Source: Fragilariopsis cylindrus CCMP1102
Lineage: Eukaryota > Bacillariophyta > Bacillariophyceae > Bacillariales > Bacillariaceae
Direction of reading: 5' to 3'
NCBI GenBank assembly: GCA_900095095.1
Contig: FMBT01000036.1
Coordinates: 1-64,000 of the forward strand
DNA: 64,000 bases
Positions 47,547-57,653 of the stretch are shown here, piece by piece. The notes beneath the pieces were generated by a model. It was not told the DNA's origin, did not search any database, and was given only the letters and a program-made list of their open reading frames with translations. Each line of letters opens with the position of its first letter. Position 1 is the first letter of the stretch. The translations under genes were made by a program, and so were the position numbers.

Positions 47547-50157
47547 ATGAAGACATCAGCAACAACCGATGCTAAAACAGAAGATACCAGTACAGTGAAT
47601 CTTCTGTTGGAACAATTAGAAGAAATGTAAAGAAGGAACCATCAAAGATTGCTTTTTCTTGGATTGTGAATGCTGTCGATGGGGGTAGTATATCAAAATC
47701 ATGTACATATCAAGAATTACAAGATCAAACAACATTCTTAGCACAAAGATTATTATTTGATGCAGGCTTGAAACGAGGAGATCGGTACGTTACGTTACGT
47801 TATGTTACATAACGTTTAGTGTGTAGTGAATTTTTTTTTTCGAATTGAATTGGAGATTTCCATTTTCTAATCGCATCATAATTGTCATTCTACTTCTCCT
47901 TCGGTAACCGACAATCATATACACACGCAACAACAACACATAACATATATAAAAGAGCACTATTGGTATATCCGCCATCTATTGATTTTACTATAGCATT
48001 CCTTGCCTGTCTTAAAGCTGGTGTAGTGGCAGTTCCGGTATTTCCACCAAATCCTGCACGACGTGATACACTTCACATGTTTACAAAAATCACTGAAAGT
48101 AGTGGTGCTAAATTTGCATTAACGAATGTTGAATATAATCACTTTAAAAAATTGGCAAGAGCAAAAGATGCATTGACAAGATTTAAAAAACGGCAAAATG
48201 CTGACACATTAAAATGGCCTGATACGTTAGAATGGATTACAACAGATAATAATACTAAAATAGGAAGCAGTAGCAAGAAAGAAATGATGATAATACAAAA
48301 AAACTTCCATCATCACCGAAAGCATCAGATTTAGCATTCCTCCAATACACATCAGGTAGTACGAGTGAACCAAAAGGTGTTATGATTACGCATGGCAATC
48401 TTGCACATAATCTTACCATAATCACACGTGAATTAAAAGCAAACGATGATACTGTTGTCGTATCTTGGTTACCACAATATCATGATATGGGCCTAATCGG
48501 TTCGTACCTTGGTGTACTATACTGCAGAGGGTCTGGGTATTATATGTCACCACTTTCTTTCCTACAACGACCGATGCTTTGGATAGAAGCTGTTTCTAAA
48601 TACAATGGTACGCATTTACAGGCACCTAATTTTGCTTTTAAATTAACAGCACGTAAATTCCAACCATCCAATTATGTGAACAAACCACTCCAATTATCAT
48701 CGGTACGACATATAATTAATGCAGCCGAACCGGTCGACGTGGAAGGTATGGATGCATTTTATACTGCATTTATTCCATTTGGACTTAAGAAGGTTATATA
48801 TCCAACGTACGGATTAGCAGAACATACTGTATTTGTTTGTTCCGGTGGGAAACAACAAATTAAAGTCTTGAAAGAAAAAATGGAAGTTGAAGGAATCATT
48901 TCGGTTGTTGCCGACGACGACGACGACGACAAAAACGATGATACTAATCCTGCTGCCTTGTCATCACGGTTGGTCGGTTGCGGATTTCCCCATCGACAAA
49001 AAGTGGATGTACGAATCGTCGATCATGAATCACATCATGAACTTCTAAAGGAACGTGTAGGAGAAATTTGGGTCCGTTCTCCCAGTAAGGCGGCGGGATA
49101 TTTCCAGAAAGAAAAAGAAACAAAAGAAGAATTTAATGCAAAACTAATAGTAGTAGACATCGAGAAACAAAAAGACACTGCTCCGACTGATGATGATGTC
49201 GGCTATCTACGTACAGGTGATTTGGGATTCTTTTACAATGACGAATTATTTATTTGCGGTCGTCTTAAGGATTTGATTATTATTGCCGGGAGGAATTACT
49301 ATCCACAAGATATAGAGGCCACAGCGGAAGCAATGTCTGATTTATTACGACCAGGTTGTTCTGCGGCATTTACAATCGATGTTGCTCGTGAGGGTGGTGA
49401 AGAGGTTGCACTTATTATGGAACTCAAAGAAGTTCCTGGTAATAGTGCCAGTATTCAAAGTCTTTGTGATCCATTGGCAGATCAGATCAGATCAGCTATT
49501 AATCAAGAACATTCCCTTGGTATTACACAAATTATTTTTTGAAAACTAAAACAGTACCGAAAACGTCAAGTGGGAAGATTGCTCGAGCATGGTGTCGGAA
49601 GGGGTTCTTGGCGGGAACACTTCAGATTGTATACGAAAATCCTTCAAGAAGAATGGCAGTACAACATTGAAATTGAGCAAGAAAAATCTAGTGAGGGAAA
49701 ACCCATGTCAAACAGTACTGCTGGTCCTCTAAGCCAAGACAAAATCCAAGAATTGAGGGCTATGGGTAAGAAGGAAATCATGGACAAACTTAAAATGGAC
49801 GTAGCGAAGATGGGACAGATCCCTCCAGACTCAATAGATAATGACACCGCTCTCGTTACCATCCTCGATAGCATAACCATTTCTCAATTTAAGGGTCAGT
49901 TGGAATCTGCCTATGCAGTAACGATGTCAGACGAATATCTGTTTGGTGAATCTGTTACATTAAAGAAGTTAGCTGAGGTCGTTAAACTCGGGTATGCACC
50001 AGATGACGTTGGTGGAGAAGCATCAGATAATAATAATAATAACAATGGCCCTTCATCGTCGTCGTCAGCACCAGCATCACAAGGAGGAAATGCGGATGGA
50101 TTAGCAGGTATGCTCGGCTGCCCTCCTGGTGTAAAAGTTTGTTGTGTTATACAATAA
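47547..50157 (+). CDS. Fatty acyl-AMP ligase fused to acyl carrier protein, C-terminal CaaX box; frameshifted
   Basis: Adenylates a fatty acid and probably loads it on its own ACP. Exon 1 47547-47784, exon 2 47956-50157. The FAAL branch is shown by 'VPVFPPNPARRDTLHMF', the A3 motif 'QYTSGSTSEPKGVMITHGNL', 'LPQYHDMGLIGSYLGVLYC', 'MSPLSFLQRPMLWIEAVS', 'INAAEPVDVEGMDAF', 'YPTYGLAEHTVFVCSGG', 'YLRTGDLGFFYNDELFICGR' and the catalytic A10 motif 'PKTSSGKIARAW'. The ACP part (about 49690-49990) has the phosphopantetheine Ser in 'LVTILDSITISQFKGQL'. After a Ser/Asn linker the protein ends '..GVKVCCVIQ'. CVIQ is a CaaX box with X = Gln, and a second Cys precedes it. One base is lost near 47615, near 48300 (A run) and near 49537 (T run); another indel lies near 49660. 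Confidence 0.85.
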
Positions 50158-50439
50158 TGGATATTGCAACAATGTGATAATCTTTTTAGGGTATTTAGAA
50201 ATAATAATTATTCTAACTTTCTTTCAAAAAAACTCTACTCTCATATTATTGTGCTGTATATATATATACTAGTAGCTAATTCAATTTAATCTTTGATTTA
50301 AATCCACCGTCGCACTAACTTCGCTCTAACTACTAGAATACAAACTCTAACTTACCACTTCCCTTTACTTTCAGAATGATTAGACTAACTTAGTCCTAAA
50401 CATAAAAGCAAAGCAACTGATCCAACTAGCTCTTAATTG

Positions 50440-51116
50440 TAGGGTTTGGAAATTTCACTACTTGCTTAAGTAGGTGAAACTTTCAACGTGAAGTTTCCTG
50501 AAGTTTCCATTAGGAATGTAAATAGTGATACAATTTTTTTCATTCACTAATTGAAATTTTTTCTTCAACTTTCCAGATCCACTTACGGGACTCAATTACT
50601 CATGACTCAAATTTGGACATATTTCGGACATATTTCAGACATAAAAATATTAGATTGTCCCAAATTGCAATTCTTAGGTTTGCGCTGATAATTTAGAAAT
50701 GAAAATATCTAGTGTTTTAGAAGTGGAATGAAAATAAAAAGTAAGTGTGCGAAAAGTAGGAAAAAACTTGCTTTTAATGTTATTTTGTGTGTTTTCTATG
50801 ATTTCTCTAAGTAAATCCCTTAAAAACAACCTTAAGTATCAAATTTCGGACAAAGAACAAGATTAAAAACAAGTTTGAGACAAATTTCGGACACATTTCA
50901 GACATAAAGTTTACTAGTTATGCCCTAAAAAAGATTCAAACTAATGAAACTTAGTAGAAAGTTTCACTCATTTCGAAGTTTCATGAGAGGTGCGTTGACT
51001 GAAACTATCCTCTCATTCGAAATTTCACTTTTTTTTTGAAAATCGTGAAGTTTCTCTAAATTTCAAAAAAAATGGAAAATATCGAGACGTGGATATATTG
51101 AAGTTTCCAAACCCTA
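50440..51116. mobile_element. Non-autonomous DNA transposon (MITE), hAT-like, 677 bp
   Basis: The ends are terminal inverted repeats: TAGGGTTTGGAAA plus TTTC on the left and the reverse complement of TAGGGTTTGGAAA plus CTTC on the right (one mismatch in 17). Both ends are flanked by a perfect 8-bp direct repeat, CTTAATTG (50432-50439 and 51117-51124), the target-site duplication. An 8-bp duplication and a TAGGG-type end fit the hAT superfamily. No transposase frame is present. Inside, GAAACTT/AAGTTTC words recur near the ends, and a direct repeat with 'TTTCGGACA..ATTTC.GACATA' occurs at about 50615-50645 and 50882-50907. The intact duplication suggests a fairly recent insertion. Confidence 0.88.
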
Positions 51117-51353
51117 CTTAATTGTGGCCACAATGGTCAATGGCAGGATCGTCAAATAAGCAATACCGCCAAACTTTCGATCTTTGAAGTAAAAAAATCA
51201 AAAGCAAGCAGTAAAAGGTACTACAGTACTTACTTCAGTACCAGAAATAGTTCAACTCGCACGACGTCCTTTGTGATCAACGATAAATGTAAAGTAAATA
51301 GATAAATAAAATGTTACACGACGGTGGAGGAAAAAAAAAAGAATATTAGCAAC

Positions 51354-53729
51354 ATGACGACGATTGAATATGCTGAATGGCCACGGGATGCACCATCCGC
51401 ATTGGAACGTAAAGTTATCACTATAGTATGTGGTAATTCTCGTCTTCATTGGGCATTGCATGAGGGAATTACAAACAATTTATACCTATTATGTTTTGGC
51501 AGTAAGTACATTTTAAATATCAAGCAGTTATGTACAGCCTGCTTATTTTATGGGTACATTATTTCCTGTCGTTATTATTGAGATTTTTTACTAAACTACG
51601 TGTGTTTTGTAATTTATTTTTCTCAATTAACACAACAGTACTGCTCATGATGACGATGATGAGGACGGCGAAGATGGGTCGGGCGATGACGACGACGACG
51701 ACGACGAAGAAGATGAAGATACATGTAGAATACTAGAACAACACATTGCAGGTCAAGCTCATTCATTGATCTTTGGTGGTACAGAAAATCATGGAACTGT
51801 TCAAAATGTTAGTGAAACTGCAGCAAAGCGTGATTCACCGGGGATTAGTGTATACGTAATTTCATCGAATCCGCCATTAGAAAAGAAAATACGGTACATG
51901 TTCCGGGATGTTCCTGCTAAAATTTTCAAATTAAAGAACACAGATTTTTTTACTCCAGAACAGGGTGTGTACCCAACAATGGGTGTAGATCGGGTAGCAG
52001 CCTTATATGGTGCGAAGTTACATTATACCTTACCTGCTCTTGTTATCGATGGTGGAACTGCGATGGTACGTTTTTGTTTGTTTGTTTATCTTTTTCCCGA
52101 TTTATCTTTATCTTTCTTTTGGATCCGTCTTGAACCATCTATTCTACGAGAGTCCATACTGATCAACTTCTTCTTTAATCAAAAATTCCTCGTAGACCTA
52201 TACTGTATTAGATGAAAATTCAAATATTGTTGGAGGTGGTATTGGTCCCGGTGTTAAACTTAAATTACAGTCATTATCGGACTATACTGGATCACTTCCC
52301 AGCATTGATCATAAAAGATTCAAATCGATTGTAGAGGAAGCTATAAATTCAAAAACTCCAATACCATTCTTTGCGAAGGATACTGAAGTGGCAATGATCT
52401 CATCCGTTTGTGGTGAATTGGCGTGTCATTTACGAAACATCGTCAAACAATTCGTCAATCAATTTCAATCTAATGCAAGTACGGCGGCCAATGTTAGTGA
52501 GGTAGCAAAAAAGAAAAGAAATTAACTGTTATTATTACTGGAGGAGATGGAAAGTTTCTACAGGATCTACTTGAAAGGATGCATCTGGAATTGTAACTGT
52601 TGAACCTGGGGTGACGTCCGTAGTGCCAAATAATAATGTTGACGTGAAACATGTGAAGAACATTCTCCATTACGCACTGGGTGATCTTATTTATAGGAAA
52701 TGTTCCGAAAAACCTATGAATCCTGAGGAAAGACTACAACTCAAGATACAAGGCCTACGGATAGCATCTCCGGCAATTGATGTAAAGGATTTATTTTCTC
52801 GTGGTTGTATCTACGCGATACAAACGGAATCAATAATTGATGGGTACCATTTTCATGCAAGATTCGATAATGGGATACGGAAAGTGTTAACTCTGAGACA
52901 ACTATACGGTAAGTGATAAAAAAATTGAAAATTAATACGCACACTATTGAATAATTCGATATCAAACAAGAAGCCTGATTATTGAGTTGTTTTCTTTTAC
53001 ATTTGTCTCATATTGCTTGCATGTTGTATCTTAATTGGCGACTAAAAAGATGGTCTCGCGCTTTACAACGAGATTGGAGAAAAAGCAAAAACGAATACTA
53101 CAGTTGCACTGCATGAAGATGTCGACGAAGAATGGGTATCGGAAAAGAAATATGGTCAAAGAAAGTACAAGAAGAACTTGGTAATAGAAGTAGATCCGTT
53201 AGGAATCGTATGAGAGAATTAAAGCCATACGTAGAAAAAGGAGAACTGCACAAGTTATTCAGGACACGTACCGTAAAGAGAGCAGCTAAACGTGCAAAGA
53301 AGTTGGCCGAAGAAAATCCTCAAACATATCTCGGTAGCGATACGCTAAACATTTCCCAATTGAGGATCCTTCCGTTGCAGTAGACTTAGCCGATCAATAT
53401 TTTTTGGTACAGTAAAGTACATCTCTGATCCAGACAGAATCTGGTTCTTTGTTGCGTTCGATGACGCGGACAGCGAAGAAGTTGATCTCGAAGAGCTATG
53501 TATAGGACTGGATCTTTACAACCAACACAAGCACAATGATTCAATGCAGCGAACAACACATGACTTGATTGCACCTGCTGTGGGAAGGAAAGAGGGAAAG
53601 GAGTTGCCTGTTGATGGGGAAGATGCTACAGTATTTGCTAGTTTGTCAAGTATAGTAGATCTGATGGAATCGACAAATAATGGAGGCGAAGATTCGCGGA
53701 TGATTTCAGAATTTAAGGAAGATATATAA
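51354..53729 (+). CDS. coaX: Type III pantothenate kinase (CoaX) fused to two Tudor-like repeats; frameshifted
   Basis: Phosphorylates pantothenate, the first committed step of CoA synthesis. Exons: 51354-51501, about 51635-52065, 52196-52908 and 53050-53729. Kinase motifs: 'VITIVCGNSRLHWALHEG' (phosphate-1 loop), 'VYPTMGVDRVAALYGAK', 'PALVIDGGTAM' joined to 'TYTVLDENSNIVGGGIGPGV', and 'TVIITGGDGKFLQDLLER'. The kinase ends near 52610. The protein then continues 'GYHFHARFDNGIRKVLTLRQ' to 'DGLALYNEIGEK', a basic helix, and 'YFFGTVKYISDPDRIWFF' to 'VDLEELCIGLDLYNQHK'. These are two similar small beta units of the Tudor-like kind followed by a shared LxLYN end. Several one-base losses are needed (near 51645, 52517, 52583, 53190, 53335 and 53404, the last a T run). 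Kinase identity is strong; the fusion rests on consistent splicing and frames. Confidence 0.82.
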
Positions 53730-54042
53730 GTCTGGATCATTTCTATTAGGTTTTCATCACTCTTGTGTAGTTGCCTATTTCTTTTATTTTTTTGGACTGA
53801 AAAATGACAAAATCGTCTTTGATTTCGGTTTGGTTGAAACTTCTGCTGACTTTTCATCATTATTCTTCGACGACAACATCTTCTCTTGTCTAGACGAATT
53901 TTCTTAGCTGCCGAAGGTCGATCACAAAATTCTTCTATTCTTTTTGTTCTATGCTTGACGGCGTGATTGCCCTTGTAAATGTTTCCTTTGGCTAATTCAA
54001 ATCCATTAGGACCCGTTCGGTATCGATGCGCCCATTTGGTAC

Positions 54043-55976
54043 TTACTTCTTTTTTCCAACTGTAGGTTTATCACCCCAACCGAAACACCATAAAATACCT
54101 CCATAACTAGGTGGAGATAACCCATCTAATGCGAAACGATCATTTAAACAACACAATTGCCAAAGTACATCATTAGGTAATGATCTGCATGATTGCCAAT
54201 GTACAACTGTCTTGCCCCTATATACATGATAAAAGAGTCGGCGATGTCGTGGTTGGAAGATAAAATTAAAATAGTTAGGACGATGCTAATAGGAAAAAAG
54301 AGGATTCGTTACGTCTTATGATGTTTTCTTATTCAAAAATGAACACAACTAACAGAATAAACAGAAGATGATATATAGAATGGGACTTACCACGTCATAC
54401 GGGCATTGTTATGTAATTCACCAGTATCGATTAGATAGGATTGCATTGCATTCCATATTTCGTCTCGTGTCGATGCAGTTTCTAATTGTTTGTAATCATA
54501 TCCACCCCTACTACTGGTGGTGGTGTTACCTGTTTTTGTTGTTGTATGGAACAAACTTTCCAGGTATCGACAAGACCATGATGGTAAAATTTGTTGTGAG
54601 TGATAGTCAGGTGATGCAAATGCATGTACGTAACTACCTTCTCTCCATTTTATAACTTCCTCAAGATATTTGTTACATCCTGTTGTATATCCAGATCGTG
54701 ATGATTGGATATGCCAAACATCATATATGATATCAAATATTGATAGTATACCTAAGTTCAAGTAACAACTTATCCGAGAAACACCATGTGGATTAATAAT
54801 TTGATTCCGTCTTTTGGCATACATTTTTAATCCCCCTGATTCATCACTAATAAAATGTTTCCATCTACGTATTGCTGAATTTTGTGATCCATTTGTTTGT
54901 TGACATGGCAGAACTGTATTGTCTGCACCTTCCCATGATATAGCCCATTTTTTACAATCATCTATTTCGGTAAGTTCCTTCACAGTCCATGGTCGTTGAC
55001 CGGGACTTGATGCATTGTCTTCCTTCCATTTCGATGGAATTAGATCTAGTATACGTTTCAAACCACAAATATCATCACTATCATCATCATTATTATTACT
55101 ATTATCCTTATCATCGTTCATATTGTCAAGTTGTTGACGGAAAAAGTTACATGGTAATTTACAAATCAATTCAGGCGCATCTAATGATTTATCTTTATAT
55201 GCACTGAACACATGTTTCTTTCGAAATGCATTCGTTTGTTTCTCCCATCTCCATGCCTTATTGGGTGCTCCAGTAAAATGCAAATCTCCATCTGTTGCTG
55301 TTGTTTGTGATGAAGACGACGTTGTTGCTATTACTACCTTTTGTTGTTGCTGTTGTTGTTGTAGTATCAAATTGGGTGGTACTGTAGTACTTCCATCAAC
55401 AGTCCAGCATGATACACCAGCAGATTTACATGTTTTCACAATTTGTCTTACGTATGTTCTATACGGTTCAACGAATGGTTCATCGTTTACAACAGCCATG
55501 GCCGAATGTGCAAGAGTTAAATAATGTGGTGTTCGAGCCCCGTTGCTATGAACACGTATAGCAACTCCCGCACCGTGTACGGTTTCCCATTCATAACAAC
55601 ACGATTCTTGTAATGCTTCTAATGTAAATGCAAGACGTCGTGATGTCATACATATCGGTGATAATGGTTTTCGTGTCAAATGTTTATCATCTAATATTGT
55701 AACAAGTACAATAAGTGGTACATTATAATAATTAGCAAGGTAACATGCAAATGCAAATGCTGGATTATGTCGTTTCCGTAATACAACAGTTGGAAGATAT
55801 AACACGTACGTAGGCTGATGTTGCTGATGATGTTGTTGTTGATGATGTTGTTGATGCTGTTGTTGCTGTTGTTGTTTCGCAGCAGAAAAAGGCGAAGGGG
55901 GTGCCCGGCATAAAATTCTATCTTTCAGACAAGCAGGTAGATTAATAGATGATAATAATGTTTGTTCTGACGTCAT
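54043..55976 (-). CDS. Photolyase/cryptochrome-superfamily protein (plant AT4G25290-like branch)
   Basis: FAD-binding DNA photolyase-like protein. Exon 1 54391-55976 from the ATG at 55976, exon 2 from 54217. The N-terminal Rossmann (antenna) domain follows a poly-Gln/His tract: 'TYVLYLPTVVLRKRHNPAFA', 'ALQESCCYEWETVHGAGVAI'. A second Gln run and an Asp/Asn insert precede the FAD domain: 'NPHGVSRISCYLNLGILSIF', then 'IWNAMQSYLIDTGELHNNAR' joined to 'GKTVVHWQ', and 'RFALDGLSPPSYGGILWCFG'. The N-x3-M-x-W and the 'P.SYGGILW' segment are in the usual FAD/DNA-contact positions. An in-frame stop at 54043 follows an A6 run; shifting by one base gives a further conserved-looking tail ('KWAHRYRTGPNGF', 'HRTKRIEEF') to about 53870, so the true 3' end is probably there. 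Confidence 0.8.
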
Positions 55977-56676
55977 CTTTATTGTTGTGTGTGTGTGTGT
56001 GTGTGTGTGCGTGCGGCGATGATGTCAAAACACTGCTGTTAGATACTGCTTTAATTGGTTACTGTATGTCTTGGATGATGTATGATACTGTTGACTTATT
56101 GGTGATGGAAGTCATGTCATGTCATGTTATGTCATGTCTTGTCGTCATTGCCATTGTCATCGACTGAGTCTCCTCTCAAGAAAGAAGAAAAAGAACAAAT
56201 TAGAAGATTTAAAAGAAACAGGAAATCCCTTCCGTCCTTCAACCTAAGTTAGCGTATTATCAGTCGTGGAAATCTTTTTAAAAAGAATCTCTTAAGAAAC
56301 CTTCTTAGTCAACGAATATCGATTAGTACGAGGAACTCGCGCGTTAATTTTTTTTCCTTCCACAACAGTTCGCATCAGACTTTCATGATGATTTCAACTC
56401 AAAAATGTGGTTGTATTTCAACTCAAAAACGCAAAAATGAAACCATCATGCTATGCCGTAATGGTAAGGGATGGCAGCCGTGCCGTTACTCTTGAAGCGA
56501 TTGATTCAGCGATACATTGAAGAAGAAACGGACGTTTGTATGTCTTATTACGATGCTACAGTATAAGAAGAACGAGTGTTGGATGTTCATGTACATTTTC
56601 TTACATTCATAAATCCTAATTTCAAATCAAATCAAATCAAAACATCATCATCTTTCCTTTCGCTCCTATTATTCCA
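55977..56676. other. Divergent promoter region with TG and ATGTC microsatellites
   Basis: (TG)n at about 55985-56009 and five or six TCATG/ATGTC pentamers at about 56111-56143 lie upstream of the photolyase start. The rest is AT-rich with no gene seen. Confidence 0.55.
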
Positions 56677-57225
56677 ATGGTAAAAGATTCGATCAAGCCG
56701 TACGTATCATCCTTCACGGCTGCTCGTGAGGCTGTCGGAAATCCAGATGACAGACTAGATAATTTAACTTGGGATAACGTCGGCCTTCAAACCCTCAAAC
56801 GGAACGAACAAGAGTTTTCATTGATTAAACCTGACAATATAACATTGACCGATTGGAATAAGGCATTGGGGTATCATATTGTCAGAAAGCTGGAGACTGA
56901 AAGAAAGGAAGCAGAAGCTAAGATGGCAGAAGCTGAGAAAAAGGCAACTATCGAGATCCTAAAGATACTCCTTCCAGATGGCAATAAAGCAACCCTAGAA
57001 GAGAAAGTGAACGTGTTCAAAATGCTCCACAAGGCTAAGCTTGAAGATGACAAGTCGAAGCGTGATTCTCGGCAACAACAATTCGATCATGATATTAAGA
57101 TGAAAAAAATGGAGGGTGAGCATGCTATTAAGATGAAAAAAATGGAGGGTGAGATGGAGCTTATTCTTTCACAAAGGAAAGTAAACGACGATAAAACAAA
57201 AATAGCTCTTTCTCTGCTTGCATAG
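56677..57225 (+). CDS. Small coiled-coil protein of unknown function
   Basis: Intact single-exon frame of 182 residues from an ATG. I do not recognise it. The first third is mixed ('YVSSFTAAREAVGNPDDRLD', 'LTWDNVGLQTLKRNEQEFSL'). From residue ~65 it is a charged helix with heptad-like spacing ('KLETERKEAEAKMAEAEKKA') and a short region 'EILKILLPDGNKATLEEKV'. It ends with a tandem copy of 'IKMKKMEGE' separated by 'HA'. Regular codon use, an ATG start and coherent composition support a real gene, but there is no homology evidence. Confidence 0.55.
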   Translation: MVKDSIKPYVSSFTAAREAVGNPDDRLDNLTWDNVGLQTLKRNEQEFSLIKPDNITLTDWNKALGYHIVRKLETERKEAEAKMAEAEKKATIEILKILLPDGNKATLEEKVNVFKMLHKAKLEDDKSKRDSRQQQFDHDIKMKKMEGEHAIKMKKMEGEMELILSQRKVNDDKTKIALSLLA

Positions 57226-57653
57226 GATCGAGCGCACCATCATCATCATCTCCATTGATCGATTGTATCAATCAGTTCTCGCACGGAACATTGAGCGCAT
57301 CACCATCATCACCATCACCATCATCATCATCACCATCTCCCATTTACTCAAAAGTGGTTGGTCGTATCAATCAGTTCGACAACCGAGAAGGGGTTTGATC
57401 AACTTTACTTTAGTATTAATTCTATCATCATCATACCATTATCATTATCATTATCATCACTATAACTGATTGAAGGTATTGTTTATTGGGCAAGAAAACA
57501 ACTAACTATATAACGTAAAGCAATAGATTAAGCATCCATCTATAGTACATCAATTATTTCTACGAGAGGCTCCCGAAAGTCATACATTTAATTGCTTTTT
57601 AAATTAATAAACATATAGTGTGTTCCTGATACACGCAAAAATACTATACTTTA
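57226..57653. other. Intergenic region with CATCAC triplet repeats
   Basis: A (CAT/CAC)n tract at about 57237-57340 with the phrase GTATCAATCAGTTC present twice (near 57264 and 57365), an imperfect duplication just 3' of the coiled-coil gene. Nothing else recognised. Confidence 0.6.

Noticed and set aside
55968-55975. TGACGTCA palindrome (bZIP/aureochrome-like site) overlapping the photolyase start codon
   Set aside because: It encodes part of the first codons, and the same palindrome occurs inside two other genes (near 2624 and 18780), so chance explains it.
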